Shown here in pieces: positions 20,692 to 33,882 of a stretch of DNA of 64,000 nt. Every line of letters begins with the position of its first letter. The stretch's first letter is position 1. The translations under genes were made by a program, and so were the position numbers. The DNA comes from Pseudophaeomoniella oleicola (lineage: Eukaryota; Ascomycota; Eurotiomycetes; Phaeomoniellales; Phaeomoniellaceae), in contig QWDQ01000039.1 in assembly GCA_003868215.1 (NCBI GenBank), forward strand, positions 186,001 to 250,000. The letters are read 5' to 3'. Below the pieces are notes generated by a model. The model saw nothing but the letters and a program-made list of their open reading frames with translations. It had not been told where the DNA came from and did no database searches.

Positions 20692-21844
20692 AAGTAAGGG
20701 TTCATGTTCCTGAAAGCAATACAATCGCAGATGGAGGCAGTCCTAGAAGGCTCTTTCAGCTGTTTCCTCAAACAGAACGCCGCGATGAGGCTCTGGTTAG
20801 GCGGTCTAGCTTCGAATCTACCACTCATCCACCCCTCTTTGAGCCAGATCTTGAGATATTGGACAGCACAACGCAATGACGATTTCAGCAACAAGGATAT
20901 TGAAGTCGCAAGAGTTAGCTACTAATGTCAAAGGTGGATGCTGTATCCGGCACTCAGATTTTTATCAAGAGCTAATGATGGGGAAGGCGGACCAACCATC
21001 TGCAGGTTCAAGCCCAAAGGGGAGGAGGCTTTGAGCGGATTCACCTCGATTTCTTCTACAGATCACGGCAAACTGGTATACGTTGCGCACTAGTGTAGGA
21101 TGCTGGATAAGCGGAACCAGAAGGATCATGGGCAAGACGCAGATACCATCAACAATTCAATCAAGCTAGAAGCATCACAATGGGCGACATCCAGTAATGG
21201 TAGCAGGTGTTCCAGTTGTGATGTTTGAACTCCACTGCGGCGCCAAAACTGACTACATGTACCTAATCGATTAGAAGTGTATATCTATGCTCCATGGAGA
21301 TCAGCTTATGTATGCAGAATTCTAATACTACCGTAGTAAGAGGTCTTCAGTGGGTGGCAAAGAGCTGACTGCTATATTTGCTGCATGAAACAGATCAACA
21401 TAGGAGAGCTGATGTGAACGTACTGTCCTTCAGCCTTACGGGTCGTCACAGCCACAGCCACAGTGGCGGTCTTTCTTAGTCTTTGTCCGGAGAATCTAAC
21501 AGCATTTCTCCTCCAAACTCCGCATCGTGTGTCGTAGTAGATTCCGATTTCCAGTGTTGACATCCCTCATCCAAAGGTGCCCCACCGCCTACAAACAACA
21601 AGTACTCACTTTCGTAGTACAATATTGATGACACTTCAGCTGCCATCTGTCCCGACCAGTAAACAGACATGAAGATAATTTGAAAGACCATCGTGGCGAC
21701 TTCAATTTACGAATCACAACAGACCAACAGATACGAGACGACATTTGCAAGATCCTAAACAACTTCGACAACGAAGCAGAGGACTGTCAGCACTCAGTCA
21801 GCGCCAATGATCCAGCCAAGGACAAGCGGTTTCGCCTCTAGAGA
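20692..21844. other. Intergenic region, no gene recognised
   Basis: About 1.15 kb without a supportable gene. Open frames on both strands are short and without domain resemblance. It must contain the cyclophilin 3' flank and the promoter of the arrestin-like gene. Confidence 0.5.
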
Positions 21845-23155
21845 ATGAGCGCATCTGTGAGAGTGTCTGGGCGACCGAATACAAATTTCCTCGTCGGATA
21901 TCCAGGCATCTCTGCGACGCTGGTAAGCGTTAATCCTTTGCGAGCATTCTGTACCCTGTGACTGACTGACAGGCGCAGCCACGAGTAGAGGGCACTGTAG
22001 AGATCAGACCAGATCGCGGGATATCAGCTCCCGTAAATGTCTCCCTTGTTACGGTCGCCTTGCAAAGGCGTGAGACGATCCACCCTGCTGCTGATTCAGT
22101 GACAAAAAAACACCTTGCAGCGCCACGGAAGGAGATCACAGATGTTGTAGGGAAAGAGATGCTCCTTTTTCGATGTCCGGCAGGCAAAGAATATGAAGAG
22201 ATCATAGCGATGGATTTACCGTTCGTCATCTTCATACCCTTCGGACGCGGTGGCCAGGAAGCGTCGCGCAGAGTTCCCGCTGCAAGCATGCAACTACCAC
22301 GGCGCACGGCCGAGACATTCTACGAGATGGTAGTTACAATACAGCACGGACATTCAGAACAGAGAAAATATCCCTTTCCGGTGCCGATACAGCGATATGA
22401 CACTTTATCAACCTTTGGCATGTATAACAGGCCTGAAATCGCTGAACGCGTATCGGACCACCTCGTCACACTTGGCATTTCGCTGCCGCGATGGTCTTAC
22501 GGACCGCTGGATCCAGTGAGCGTGTATGTCAAGCTGGCGCCAAATCCGGATTGGCTTAGCAAGGCGAAGCGGGTGACGATCAATAAAATCGCGTTGGGCA
22601 TAGACGAGGAAGTGGTATACAATCATGAAGGAGATGAGCCGAAAAGGGTGGTCAAAACGCTAGCGAAGAAGTCAGAGACAGTGGGGATCAAAATGCCAGA
22701 GATGGGCTATTTCACCAATCTGGGGCTTGTTTTCCCAGCAAGAGATATGCGCGATTCGGATGGCATCCTGCCGCGTGGAAAGGCTGCATTTCCGATGTAT
22801 GCTGTTCATGGTTTTACAACTTCTGCCAGTCTCTACAAGATTGAATACTACCTCACTGTGAAAGTAGGGTCCTCCACCACAGCTGTGGGAATGTTTTAAC
22901 TGACGAATCTAGGCTCATTTGACAAACGCGAAAGACATCGTATTACGGCAGCCGATCGTTGTTTGTCCACTGGATCATGCAGGATGTAAAGCGGAAATGG
23001 AAGCCATTGAGCAAGCAGCAAAGGACGCTGCGAATATAAATGCTGAGAATCCAATGCTACCGCTTGCAACTATTGTCAGAGCAAGCGACTCTGATGCTCT
23101 ACGATTTTTGGGAATGGCAATAGTCGGAAAGCATAGAAAGCCATTGATTGAATGA
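21845..23155 (+). CDS. Arrestin-like protein
   Basis: Three exons, 21845-21922, 21973-22863 and 22913-23155, with introns of 50 and 49 nt, give 403 residues. The first half shows an arrestin-N-like beta sandwich: the GYPGISATL start, strands around VEGTVEIRP and VNVSLVTVALQRRETI, then LPFVIFIPFG. The second half ends in an arrestin-C-like block, YYLTVKAHL..DIVLRQPIVV, restored across the last intron. No PY (PPxY) motif for a Rsp5-type ligase was seen, so an adaptor role in endocytosis is uncertain. The acceptor of the first intron could also be 6 nt downstream (21978), removing two residues in frame. The closest homologues known to me are uncharacterised fungal arrestin-domain proteins. Confidence 0.72.
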
Positions 23156-24467
23156 GCGGGGCTATCGAGTCAATGTCGGCGTCTGGCCCTAGCCAGCGTC
23201 ATATCACCATTCGAACAATTCTCGGACACTCGGGATCCTCTTCTGTTCGTATAGCCTCGGCTAGAGGAGCATTAGTGAATTTACTCCCAACAGGATACGA
23301 CCCCACTATGAGCATAGCTTGACCAGCGTCACCTAAATCTCTATTATCGTCGAACCCGATCCCTTCGATATCTATTACTCTACAGACGAATTCACGACAG
23401 CATATTGGAGTTAGGGTTGGATCTGTGCTGCTGATCGCCGAAGGAGAAAGCAGGACACCGCAGCGCAGGTAATGCATTTCTGCTTGAGGGAAATGAATTT
23501 GATTCGTAACCTTGTTTTGACGAAAGAAATAACTCCTTCCATCCTCCCTTTAGTGATTGACCTTTGGATCACAGAGAGGGAAGGGGAGGAAGGCATCAGG
23601 ATCAGCCACGCAACACAATGTGGAAACACCTCTTCCCGTTTTTCCTGCATATGTACTTTTCGCCAGCCTTTTTGCCCTTTTTTTTTCGCTTTTCTTGACG
23701 ATATTTTTTTATAACAGTAGCGGCAGCAGCAGCAACAGCCGCAGGAGCAGGAGCAGCGAGGCGTCTCAAGGTCTCTAGGGGCTAGCTACCATGGTATTGC
23801 ATCTTTTCTGGACTTTGGTTTTTTTGTTTCCGATTATGAACGATAAGGCATCTTGTTTCATATCTATGTACCTGTGTACCTACGTATAGGTATAAGTATA
23901 GGTACAGATATGCCAAGGCATCTGGCTGGCAAAGCCATTGGACAGGATAGGTAGGTATCTAATTATCTACCTTATCTATTTACAGAAATATCTATGATAT
24001 AACATGATACCTAATACTCGGTTACATGCTGTAATCCCTTTTTCTTTTCGAAGGGAGGAAGGAGGAGGATATCTGGGTCTTTCAACCATGTTGTAGTGTG
24101 ATCTGTGTGATTATATGCACCCCCCTCTCTCCCCTCTCCCTCTCCCTCTCCCTGTGGAAGCGATGGGCGAGCATCTGTTGTGTTCTGCAGGAATCATTCG
24201 AAGTTTGAGATTAGGACTGAGGGTAGTACTAGGATCGTATACTAATATTCCGTAAAGGAATCAAGGTGTTTACTTGTATCCGTGCCCATGCCTTTCTTTC
24301 TTTTTTTCGTTTAATTGAGCTTTAGGAAGGCGTAGGTATACAGGGTTTGGGGACGAAGGGCGACTTTTTGTATCTTGTATGAAACCTGCTTTTTGGGGGG
24401 AGGTCTTTCTTAGGTGGTATTTGATGAACGTGTCGAGGTTCCGGGGTGCATGCATGGTGCATGGTTT

Positions 24468-24489
24468 GTGTGTGTGTGTGTGTGTGTGT
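24468..24489. repeat. TG dinucleotide microsatellite
   Basis: About eleven uninterrupted TG units in non-coding sequence. Confidence 0.85.
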
Positions 24490-24599
24490 TGATAGGTAGC
24501 TTAATTCAGTTCTGGTGTTTTGACGTTTGAGGTATTGAAGACAGGGAGAGAGCAACATTACTGGAGTATTTATATCGTCCTCATCGTGCTGCTCAAACC

Positions 24600-24650
24600 C
24601 TTTCCGTTTCCCTTTCCCTTTCCCTTTCCCTATCCCTTTCCCTTCCTTCC
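24600..24650. repeat. TTTCCC-type hexamer microsatellite
   Basis: Tandem tttccc copies with a few variants (ccgtttccc, cctatccc). It differs from the fungal telomere repeat TTAGGG/CCCTAA and lies inside the chromosome arm, so it is a simple repeat. Confidence 0.8.
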
Positions 24651-24674
24651 CAAAAACTTGCTGGCTCCCATCCA

Positions 24675-24941
24675 TCATCCCAACTCCAAGGCCTCCATCA
24701 TAACCCTCAATTCCTCTTCGAACCTTCCCTTCTCGTCATCCCCACTTCGCTGTTCTTGTTGCTGTTGATGCTGCACCAACCGAGCCTGCTCAATCAAGAT
24801 CTCAGAAATCACTCGGTATTGTGTAGATCCCGAACCCCAGGTCCGGAGGGCGTTGAGGAGGGAGGTGTGTAGGGTTTGGAGGAGGGGTGAAGAAGGAGAT
24901 GGAAGGGATGGGGAAGGGGAAGGGGAAGGGGAAGGGGGCAT
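24675..24941 (-). CDS. Possible small hypothetical protein
   Basis: A frame of 88 residues starting at ATG 24941. The Pro/Ser repeat at the N-terminus comes from the GGGGAA microsatellite. The remainder looks protein-like: an amphipathic stretch with LLNALRTWGSGSTQYRVIS, a Gln run, and an acidic helix (RFEEELRVMMEALELG). I do not recognise a family. Without transcript or homology support it could equally be chance. Confidence 0.3.
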   Translation of the reverse strand: MPPSPSPSPSPSLPSPSSPLLQTLHTSLLNALRTWGSGSTQYRVISEILIEQARLVQHQQQQEQRSGDDEKGRFEEELRVMMEALELG

Positions 24942-25625
24942 TTAGGTGTTCTCTCTCAAGACTTTTTGCTTATTTTGCAGACGGTCGTGCCTCGGACAGT
25001 GACTAATTTTCAGGGACGTCTTGGGTGTCCCGTTCTCTCGTCCAACTCATGGACTTTGTCAATACTTGTTTTCCTCAACACAGGTTCCGATGCAAAGGTA
25101 GTAATTAGGGGTGTTTATGGCTGCAACAATAAACTCTAAACTCCTCCACGAGCAAATTGAATAGTGATGGGTATATTGGTGTCTGGTTGACGAGACAGAC
25201 GAGAAAACAGTAGTGAACTCGACGGTCATGGGAGGGGGAGAGAAGATGGAATAGATATTAATTTATATCACGGTTGATGCCAAGAATTCTAAGAGATATA
25301 ATCAACGCTGAACGGTATATTGACCTACGATGTCGTCCTGTTCATGACACAATATTGTTCCTCTTGAGGTATTCCCATAGTTTGATACTTTGACATATGA
25401 AGACTCTTCTGTTGTATAAGGATATGTACTCCTAAAGAAATTATATATGCTAAATGTCTCGATACACGCACGCACGCAATATTATGCATTAATATCCAGC
25501 ACTTTTGAATGATCCGGCGGTCAAATGCAGAGCTCCGAAAGACAATAATGAAAGAAAAATCCCCAGTTCGCTTCATGAATCCGATTCGTTTCAAGATCTA
25601 TATATAGCAGTCATGTTCAGCGGGA

Positions 25626-28600
25626 TCACCACATCTTGACCCTTCTCGACGCGCCACGTTTGGTCACAGAGACAGTTTGGTTCATCTGATCATTGTAGTA
25701 GAGATTGATCAAGGTGTTGCCACCGCAGTACTCTCTTGTACTTCCGCTGCAGAGCATGTTGCAATTGCTCGTCATCACCGTCGTTGCAGAAGTCGGTAGT
25801 GATGATCCGCAGTAGCATTCAGACGAGTCTTTGACGCCAGCGTATGCGAGCGATTTGCTGCCGCAGAACGTTGTGCAGGACTCTATAGTCATGCTCGTAG
25901 AATTTGTGTATGAAGCATTGGACAGTAGATTACCATTGGAAAGCTCTTCGTAGCATCCTTGACTCTGATACTTCCCATAAGACGGTACTGTGACAGGGGC
26001 CATATAACTCGTAGCATTCCAGACGCTAAGATGGTTTTCTGCACCACAGAATTGAGTGGTGTTGCCACTGCATGCCATTTTGCAGCTGCTTTGAGGCTGC
26101 GCCAGAGCGTTTTCTCCGAAAGCATAGCCGCAGTAACAGGCATCGGCAGACTCAGTGCCGGAAAGAGGGTAATGTTGCGACGAGCAAAATGCTGCACATG
26201 CTTCCGTCGTCATACCCGTGGCATTGGAGTATGAATCACCTGCAAGCGGATGCATAGTGGTGGTGTCATTGTAACAACCTACGTATGCATACGGCGAGGA
26301 GTCGATAGACATAATTTGAGATGGTATTGGGGTAACCGTAGATGCGCTCGTGGATGTGGTGGTTGACATGGTTTCGGACGAACTGAATGTTGCGGTGGAG
26401 TTATGCGAGGATTGTGAGGATGTGATGGTTGATAATGTTGACGAGCTGGATATGCTGGCAGAGGTTGCTTTTGAAGTAGTGGTTGACGAGAATGACGAGC
26501 TGGATATGGTGGAGAAAGTTGACAGGCTAGAGGTTGAAGAAGAGTGGTTCGTCGATGTACTGGTGAGCATAATTGACGACGTGGATATCGTGGAAAGATG
26601 TGTCGTAGGTGTAATGGTCGAAAACGTTGACGAGCTAGGTACCATGGACGAGTTTGTCATGAATGCTGCAGTTGAAGATGTTAACAGACTGGAAACGGTG
26701 GAGGAGTTTGTCATGAATGCCACAGTTGAAGATGTCAACAAACTGGACACAGTGGAAGAGTTCGTGAACACAGTAGTTGCAGATGCTGACAAGCTGGATA
26801 AGGTGGAAGAATTCGTTGTGGATATAGTGGTCGAAGAAGATGCTAAGCTGGAGGTTGTGGTAGAGTTTGCCATTGATGTAGTGACTGGAACGTTGAACGA
26901 GCTAGAAATCGAGCTGGATATGGTGGAAGAGTTGTAGAGAAGCTGCGAAGACGTGACTGTTGACGAGCTTACCGTCGAAGAATTTGTCGTAGCTGCAGTA
27001 ACAAGAGACGTTGACAAGAAGTATGTCGATGACGAGTTCAGTGTTGGAGAAGGAGTGATACTGATAGTAGTATTCGATAGCGAGGTGGATAGAGGTTCAA
27101 TTGTGCTAGACGCCAGGAAAGTTGACAACGTGGCATTGAGACTGTTGGATGGTGTCGGAGAGAACAGTCCGTTCGCCACAGGAGCAGCTTCGTACATATT
27201 CAGGCGATTCGATCCACCACAGTATTGGCCAGAGTTGCCGGCACAAACCATATTGCACTGATTGGTGGCTGGATCCGAGCTTGTCTGAGCCACCGATCCT
27301 GCATGGATGGTGTTACCACAGTAACATTCCGAAGAGTATTCCACCCCGAAATAAGAGTAGCCTGAGCAGGCCTCTGCACATGCATAAACCGAATTGTCTG
27401 CACTGGTGTCAGGATCCGCTAGTCCTGTCAACGCTCTACTGTTGGTGGCCTCTGAATAGCAACCTAGATAGTTCCAACCGGCGAAATCTCCCACACTCAC
27501 TGGGCCTGTCGGGGTTGGACTTGTAGTTGTAGTTGTTACGCTTGCTGACGAGGGTGACCCTGGAGTAGCCGTACCAGTGGTTGTTGTGGAAGATAGAGAC
27601 GAGCCGTCCGCACCATTGGAATAAACGTCCAATCTGTTCGATCCACCACAATACTCCGACGAGTTGCCATTGCAAACCATGTTACATCCATTGTTGGCAG
27701 GGTTGTTCCCGCCAGCAGCAATCACTGAACCAGTACCGAATGTGTCGCCGCAATAACATTCTCCTGAGTACTCAACCCCGGCATAGTTGAAGCCCAAACA
27801 TGCTGTCGTGCAGGCTTCCACTGTATTATCAGCGTTGGCCACAGGATTCAGCCTCCCTCCCAGTGCACGAGTGCCAGTCCCCTCGGTATAGCAGCCCAGA
27901 TATACCCACGTACCCGCACTCTGCACGGTGAATGGTCCTCCAGTCGGAGTTGGTACTGAGATTGTTGTAGTCGTCTGCGTTGGAACAGTCGCAGTGCCGT
28001 TGACCATATATATATCGAGACGGTCAGCACCTCCGCAGTATTCCAATGAGTTGCCACCACAAAGCATGTTGCATCCGTTGACAGAGACATCTGAAGAAGT
28101 TTGATTCACTGAACCTGCATTAATTGTATTTCCACAATAGCACTCGTTCGAGTACTCCATGCCAAAATAAGTATATCCTTCGCATTGTGCTGCGCAATAT
28201 TCGAGTGTACCTCCAGTGTCTGGCGTTGCTGGTGCCGTTCCACCAAGAGCACGGCCGTCAGTAGCCTCGCTGTAGCATCCGAGGTAATTGTAGTTCGAAA
28301 CGGTTTGGGGGGTCGTTGGATTTTCCGACCCACCACCGCCACCGTCATTAGATGAGTTGTATGGCGTGGGTGTATACTTTGACGGATCATAATATATGCT
28401 GATATAACCTCCAGTGCCACCACACGCCTGAGAGCCGTCTCCAGCACAGGCAAATGTGCACATGGTACCTGTTGTATCATTATATCTCCCGTTCGGTACA
28501 TTGTGACCACACCAACATTCCGTCATATACTCAGTTCCTGTGAAAGTGTAGCCCCTGGCAAAGCATGCCGTTTGGCATTCGCCGTTCTCATTGGTGTCAG

Positions 28601-31531
28601 CGTCATAAGCTGCATACGGAAGCAATCGGCCAGCTGGATCGTCATCAAGATAGCAGCCAAGGTATTCGTAGACAGCGTCTCCGGAAGAGTTAGTTGGTCC
28701 GACCTGGGTTGAAACTACAGTTCCAGTCATTTCTACAACGTGAACGCCGAATAGCAGATCGTCGGTGTTCAAAGTCCATTCGTTCGTGTATGTCTGAGGA
28801 GGAGTATTGAGATTTGTGGCCGGCGCCACCATGAGAACGGTCCCGTATGCGCATGCTCCAACTTCGATGGACTGACTTTCGTGCAGATCAACACCGTAGG
28901 TCTGAACATGTATGACACCCAGAGGCGGCTTGGATTTGGAGATCGTCAAGACGGAACCACCATTGTTGCAGATCCGGATTTGCCGAGTCGTGGTAGATCC
29001 AGGAGCGACATCGCCAAAGTCCATGGTCAGATCGCTTGGGGGTAGCCAGCCGCCTTCGCCATTGCTGATGGAAAAGTTTGCAAGAGGGGAGGTGGATGCC
29101 GAACCCTCGAGGATCGTGTTTGTTGTGCCACCATCAGACCATATCTGAAAATAACTACTGTATGCCCCAACACCGTCGACGGGATAGAACTCGATGGTCA
29201 CTGAAACAGATGAGCTAGCTGCAAGTACGGTCCCTACATCTGGGAGATTTGCAGACGTAAATCCCATACCGAGGCCGCATACATCGTCCGTGCAGGTCAG
29301 ATTATCCCAGTCGACATCACTGTCGTCAAGATCATCCGTGGTGATCCCATAACCCGTAATTGTCAGGGGTGATAAACCATCATTGGCGATCACAAGAGTA
29401 GAATCGATGGCAGAAATAGTGCCGTTGTCTACGACGATCCCACCAAAGTCGACAGTTGTCGGTGAGGTATCCAGATATGCGGATTCACTTACTTCAGTAC
29501 CGGTCAGACTGATTGGGAACAACGTCGAGTATCCAGTCACGCCATTGGTTGTGTACAATGTTAGTGCAGTGGATTTGATACCAGGCGAGGTATTTCCGTA
29601 GGAAGCATTAGGCTGATTCCCGATGGTGACATCTACTAGACTCCAGGTCACCGGGAATGAAAATGACTGTCCTGCCATGACCTCCCCTGTAGGAAGGGAC
29701 GAATTGCTGGCTTCAAAGCGTGCATCGCCAACAGTAAGACCATCAACTGACAGGACGTCGATAATCGCAGTACATGTGACTGTCTCAGTCTTCGTGCTAC
29801 CGAGAGCGACATTGCCGAACTCTACTGGTGATGTGCAATTCAGAGGTAAGTTGACCGGTGATCCTAAACAGTAGACAACGCCATCGGAGTCCGTCACATA
29901 TAAACGAGTATCGCCGAATGCCGGCCGTTCGAACTTGTTGAGTCCATTGACTTGAGGAAGCGGTATATTCTTCAATACGCCTGTGTCGTCTGGCACAGCA
30001 TACCAAGCTCGAAGGCCAGCGTCTGGATCAGTCATCCACAAAATTGCCGTTCCTTCTTTACCATCCAATGTCGTGATGGTTGGGATGCCCACACCTACGC
30101 GGCCAGCAGAGGATTCAGGCGTCTGACCAGCCAGTGCGAAGCTGGGTACGCCTGCCGACGTAAAGCCGAGCTTGTATGCATAGGTCGGGTAGCCGACGGG
30201 TGTTGAGTAGATCCACCCACCTTCGAGGGGGTAGCTCCCAGAGCCTCCAAAAACGGCCTTGTTAGTGGTGATGGTCTGGATAATGTTATCCGTTTGGCCA
30301 CTTCCCATTCGATAGCCACCCAAGTTGTCTGCATTAAGTATGTAGAGTTTGCCGTTCTTACCAGCGGTCGCAGCGAGCCGTGAAACACCAGTCCCGGTGA
30401 AAGTGCCTGAATCAAGCAATGCGATGCCTCCCGATCCGAAGTCTTGGTCACCGCCGTCCATATTTTGATAGTCATATGGCTGGAAGTAATCGCTTAGAGT
30501 CAAGGATCCATCATCACCGACAGCTAGATTGACAACCGCCTCGCCGAGAGTCTGGCAACCGCTGCTGCCAGATGCTGGAGTCCCTTGGTTTTCATGAGCA
30601 TTACCATTACCGGTGACAAAGAAGACTCGGGATCCATCAGTTGACAAACTCATCCCTGATTGCCAGATACCACCTTGCCCCCCTCCCCCATTTTCATTCC
30701 ATACGTTGCTTTGCTCAACCAGGGGACCACTTTCAGTCGCAAACTGGCTGACGATTGCCTTGGCAGAGATGTCAATACCGACGACCAATCCGGTATAGTT
30801 GAATAGATCGCAATGACCACCGAACCCGGCATAAATGTAGTTGCCTATTTGGACAAGGGAGGGGCGCTGCAGGATAATACCCCCAACAAAATACTTTTCA
30901 GGGGCATTGTCGGCTCTACTGCCATCTATCAGGATGGGATAACCGTCAACGTCCTGTAGAGAATTAATATCGACACCATGGAAATAATAGACTCCATTCA
31001 TCACTCCGGTGTCCCCGGGAATTCGGTAATCGGGAATGTAGGTCTTGGAATAAAAATAGACGATGTCTGTGGCTGTATCAATAGTAGGCGTGCCAATGAT
31101 ACCAATATAGTCCGGGATGTCAGTGCATCCAATGTCTGCCTGCAGGAATGGTGTGTGTACTTGGCGTTCATTAATCAGGTCGCCAGTTTTAGCATCGAGG
31201 GTGCGAATGTAATTCTGGGAGGAAGCAAGGAAGAGAATCTGTGAGCCCCCGGCAAGCGGTGTATACACCAACGGCTTTGCGTAGAACTAAAGCGTTGTCA
31301 GCATATCTTCGGCTGTTAGGAGGAGCCATGTTCTCTGACCTTTTCCCTCGCATTGAAAGGCACTTTCCAGAGTTGACCAAATTGAGCACTGTCCACTACC
31401 GCCGGGTCCATATTATGGTTATCGAGGTAGGACGACTGCCCTACATCGGCATCACGCCAAGAATCCGTAGATGCCAACCCATTGACGAGGTACGCTGAAC
31501 ATGCCAGGACGACAAGAAGGAAAGAAAACAT
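25626..31531 (-). CDS. Secreted/cell-surface protein: beta-propeller, anchor-type domain and six WSC domains
   Basis: Two exons, 31531-31340 and 31286-25626, with a 53-nt intron, encode 1950 residues. A signal peptide spans about 1-20 (MFSFLLVVLACSAYLVNGLA). Residues about 60-560 form a PQQ-like repeat propeller with TGDLINER, ATDIVYFYS and TAGKNGKLYILNADN. About 565-930 is an immunoglobulin-like choice-of-anchor/ASH-type region (VDFGGIVVDNGT, MDFGDVAPGSTTTRQI). Four WSC domains start near 939, 1065, 1195 and 1339, each with GCY, ECxCG and YCGG-type cysteines. A Ser/Thr mucin-like stretch (about 1430-1720) follows, then WSC domains near 1734 and 1843. WSC domains bind fungal wall or other glycans. 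No transmembrane helix or GPI signal is evident at the basic C-terminus, so secretion is likely. Confidence 0.88.
26650..26811. repeat. 54-bp tandem repeat inside the WSC gene
   Basis: Three degenerate copies with a 54-bp period start at 26650, 26704 and 26758. They encode 18-residue Ser/Thr-rich units of the FMTNSSTVSSL type in the mucin-like linker. Copy number may vary between strains. Confidence 0.75.
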
Positions 31532-33882
31532 AGCGAGTGATTAAGTGCTCATTGACGAGTAGCTCAAAGGTGCCAGAGAGGAAGAAGACCAAGAGGATGA
31601 GAAGAGGGAACAGTAGCGAGCGCAAAAGAGTTTATAGAACATGGTACCAACTCTGTCAGGTACGGGTCTACGCCAAAGGGTCGGACAGCTTCTTGCTGAT
31701 GGCACCCACTGCTAGTGCCATTGCAATGCATATCATACAGCCGGAAAGGGGATCATGGCGGTTCGTATTCCTGACTGACGAGCAGGGACGAGCAGGTTCG
31801 GGAATGGTGCGCACGGCTCACGCCATGATCCTTGTGGATGAACATCTTGCCGTCTGATCTGGGGGAGTGGTTAGATGAGGCTAGATTTCTAGAAAAGGAT
31901 TCTTATGCCGAACGACCGACAAGGTTGAAAGATGCGCTACCAGGGTCAGTGGCAGAACATCGAGGTGGATGCCATACTACCTGAAGCAGGTCGTAAAGCT
32001 GTCATGCTATTAGCTGATTGTCTGTGGTCGGAAGCGGGATGGGGACGAGGTCAGCGTGATATAACTATGGACGGGAAGAACCTGGCCAAGACGGGCTCTA
32101 GGGATCGAGGGTTATGTTGTAATATGGGGGAGCAACCATCGAGAGCACGAGCTTGTGGTTCGCTATGTTCCAGATCTCGTAAACAAGCGGAATCACGATG
32201 CTGTGCAAAGTTGTAAGCGGTGCCGACAACATCACCATCACCATTGATGTAAACCCTTCTGGCATAGGCATACAAAAGTGCACCCTAATGTTCCCGTCCA
32301 TGCAATTCATTAGTTTTATGCAGCTACGATAGGCGAGAATAAGACAATTCCCAGGGCGACTTTGACGGTAAGCAGCCTGGTTCAGGAGATGCCAAGATCA
32401 TATAGTGAGACTGTGGCAGGGATGAGGTGTTGTAGACATCGATGAAGGTCGTTGTTGGATGGTGGCATCTTATGTTGATTTGCTTGTTTGCGACTGTAAT
32501 TCTAACCGGTGTGACTTTGCTGTCAGACGACGACGAAAACGCGCGCTTTAACATTGATGGGAAGGGTTTCTCAATAGCTCATCCTCGTAGTCAATTGTGG
32601 CAACCCTTTCCTTTCCTTGGGGGCTAGCGCCACAAGTGAAGCACATGCTGTTCAAGCCACTCACCCTCTTCACCTATTCCATTATTGTTTGGATAGGAGA
32701 TATCTTTTACCCGAAGGGCAATAGGATCCAACCCAACGCCTAAGAGCTGCAGAGTCATTGGCAGGCGGGGTATGCATATCTGACAAAGCGTGAGCATGGT
32801 CGCATGATGTCGACTGCATCAAGCTATTGTAACTAGACAATGGCTTTGATGTTCCAGAACCTGCGATCGCCTTGATGTGACTCTGCGGAGGAATCTGTAA
32901 GCAAGTGGGTTCCCTGTTGGTGTGAGTAGGTTACAAGGCGAATAAGAACAGCAGCTAATATCTCATCTCTTTTGTATAGGAGAGTGTGGCCCGTTGTCCC
33001 GAACCGAAAGATCCACTATAAGAACTATTGATCTCGTCCATGCCTTCGCTTTTTGTACTTGATCAACCTCAGCGCGAAGAGCAGGGCTGGAGTATGCACG
33101 CCGTTCACAGCCTGAGCTTCATGGAATCTTCCGAGAGCATCCCTGCCGACTGTCTATGTCGACCCGCCTCATCTGGGGATACGAGATTCGTTGAGCAAGG
33201 GGTCTTTGCTCTCTTGGTTGATTGCCGGGGTTAGATGACATGAATTGTTCGTTGTGCTATGTGGTCAGCTTTTAATATATGCTTGGACCGACAATATATC
33301 AGGTCTCAACCATAGCACCAATGCTATAGTATAAGCACGCCGTTGTTCAATCTACCCTTGATAGCACGGATTGTTTGATTTTCATGTAAAACCGTTGGTC
33401 ACTCGGAGCATTACTGCATCGTCCAAATGGTCCGCATAGCGTGCCGCATGCACGAGTCAAATTAATACTGTAGAGTTTGAAATCATGGCGAGCATGCTTT
33501 ACGCCATGTGTAAGATTGGTGGAATGCCATATGAGAGGAAAATCAGACACTAGCGAAGGATGCGCCAATTTGACAAGCTTCATGAAATATAAACTCCGTA
33601 TCTCGCTAACCGTTCGATAGACCAAGTAATCCCATCCAGTGATCTATATATAGGAGTCTTCACCGACACCGCCAGAGATTGATGTCGTCTTACAAAAATC
33701 CATTCCGGTTTGCAAGAAGCCCCCCAAATTTCGTAGTCAAGAAACAAAAAGATATAAACCAAAGTGGGTATTAAGTACACTGCATGCGTCACGAAGGATG
33801 ACTGGACCCAACTGAAAGACGACAGAGCAGACATGACATTGCAGTCTATTATCGTATAGCAAGTAACGAGCACATGGCAGCT
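31532..33882. other. Intergenic region, no gene recognised
   Basis: About 2.35 kb. The left part is the promoter of the WSC gene. The longest open frames (about 94 residues at 31932-32216, plus strand) lack any domain resemblance or clear splice partners. No repeat, tRNA or other feature is convincing here. Confidence 0.5.

Larger units (their letters stand above)
23156..25625. other. Intergenic region rich in simple repeats
   Basis: About 2.5 kb with trinucleotide-like runs (GCAGCAGCAGCAAC near 23725), a CCCTCT run near 24120-24150, a TG dinucleotide run, a TTTCCC hexamer run and GGGGAA repeats. One possible small gene (24675-24941) is listed separately. The rest shows no coding signal; the end near 25600 is the 3' flank of the WSC gene. 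Confidence 0.5.

Noticed and set aside
24600-24650. TTTCCC repeat as internal telomere sequence
   Set aside because: The unit is not TTAGGG/CCCTAA; variants and neighbouring simple repeats indicate a microsatellite.
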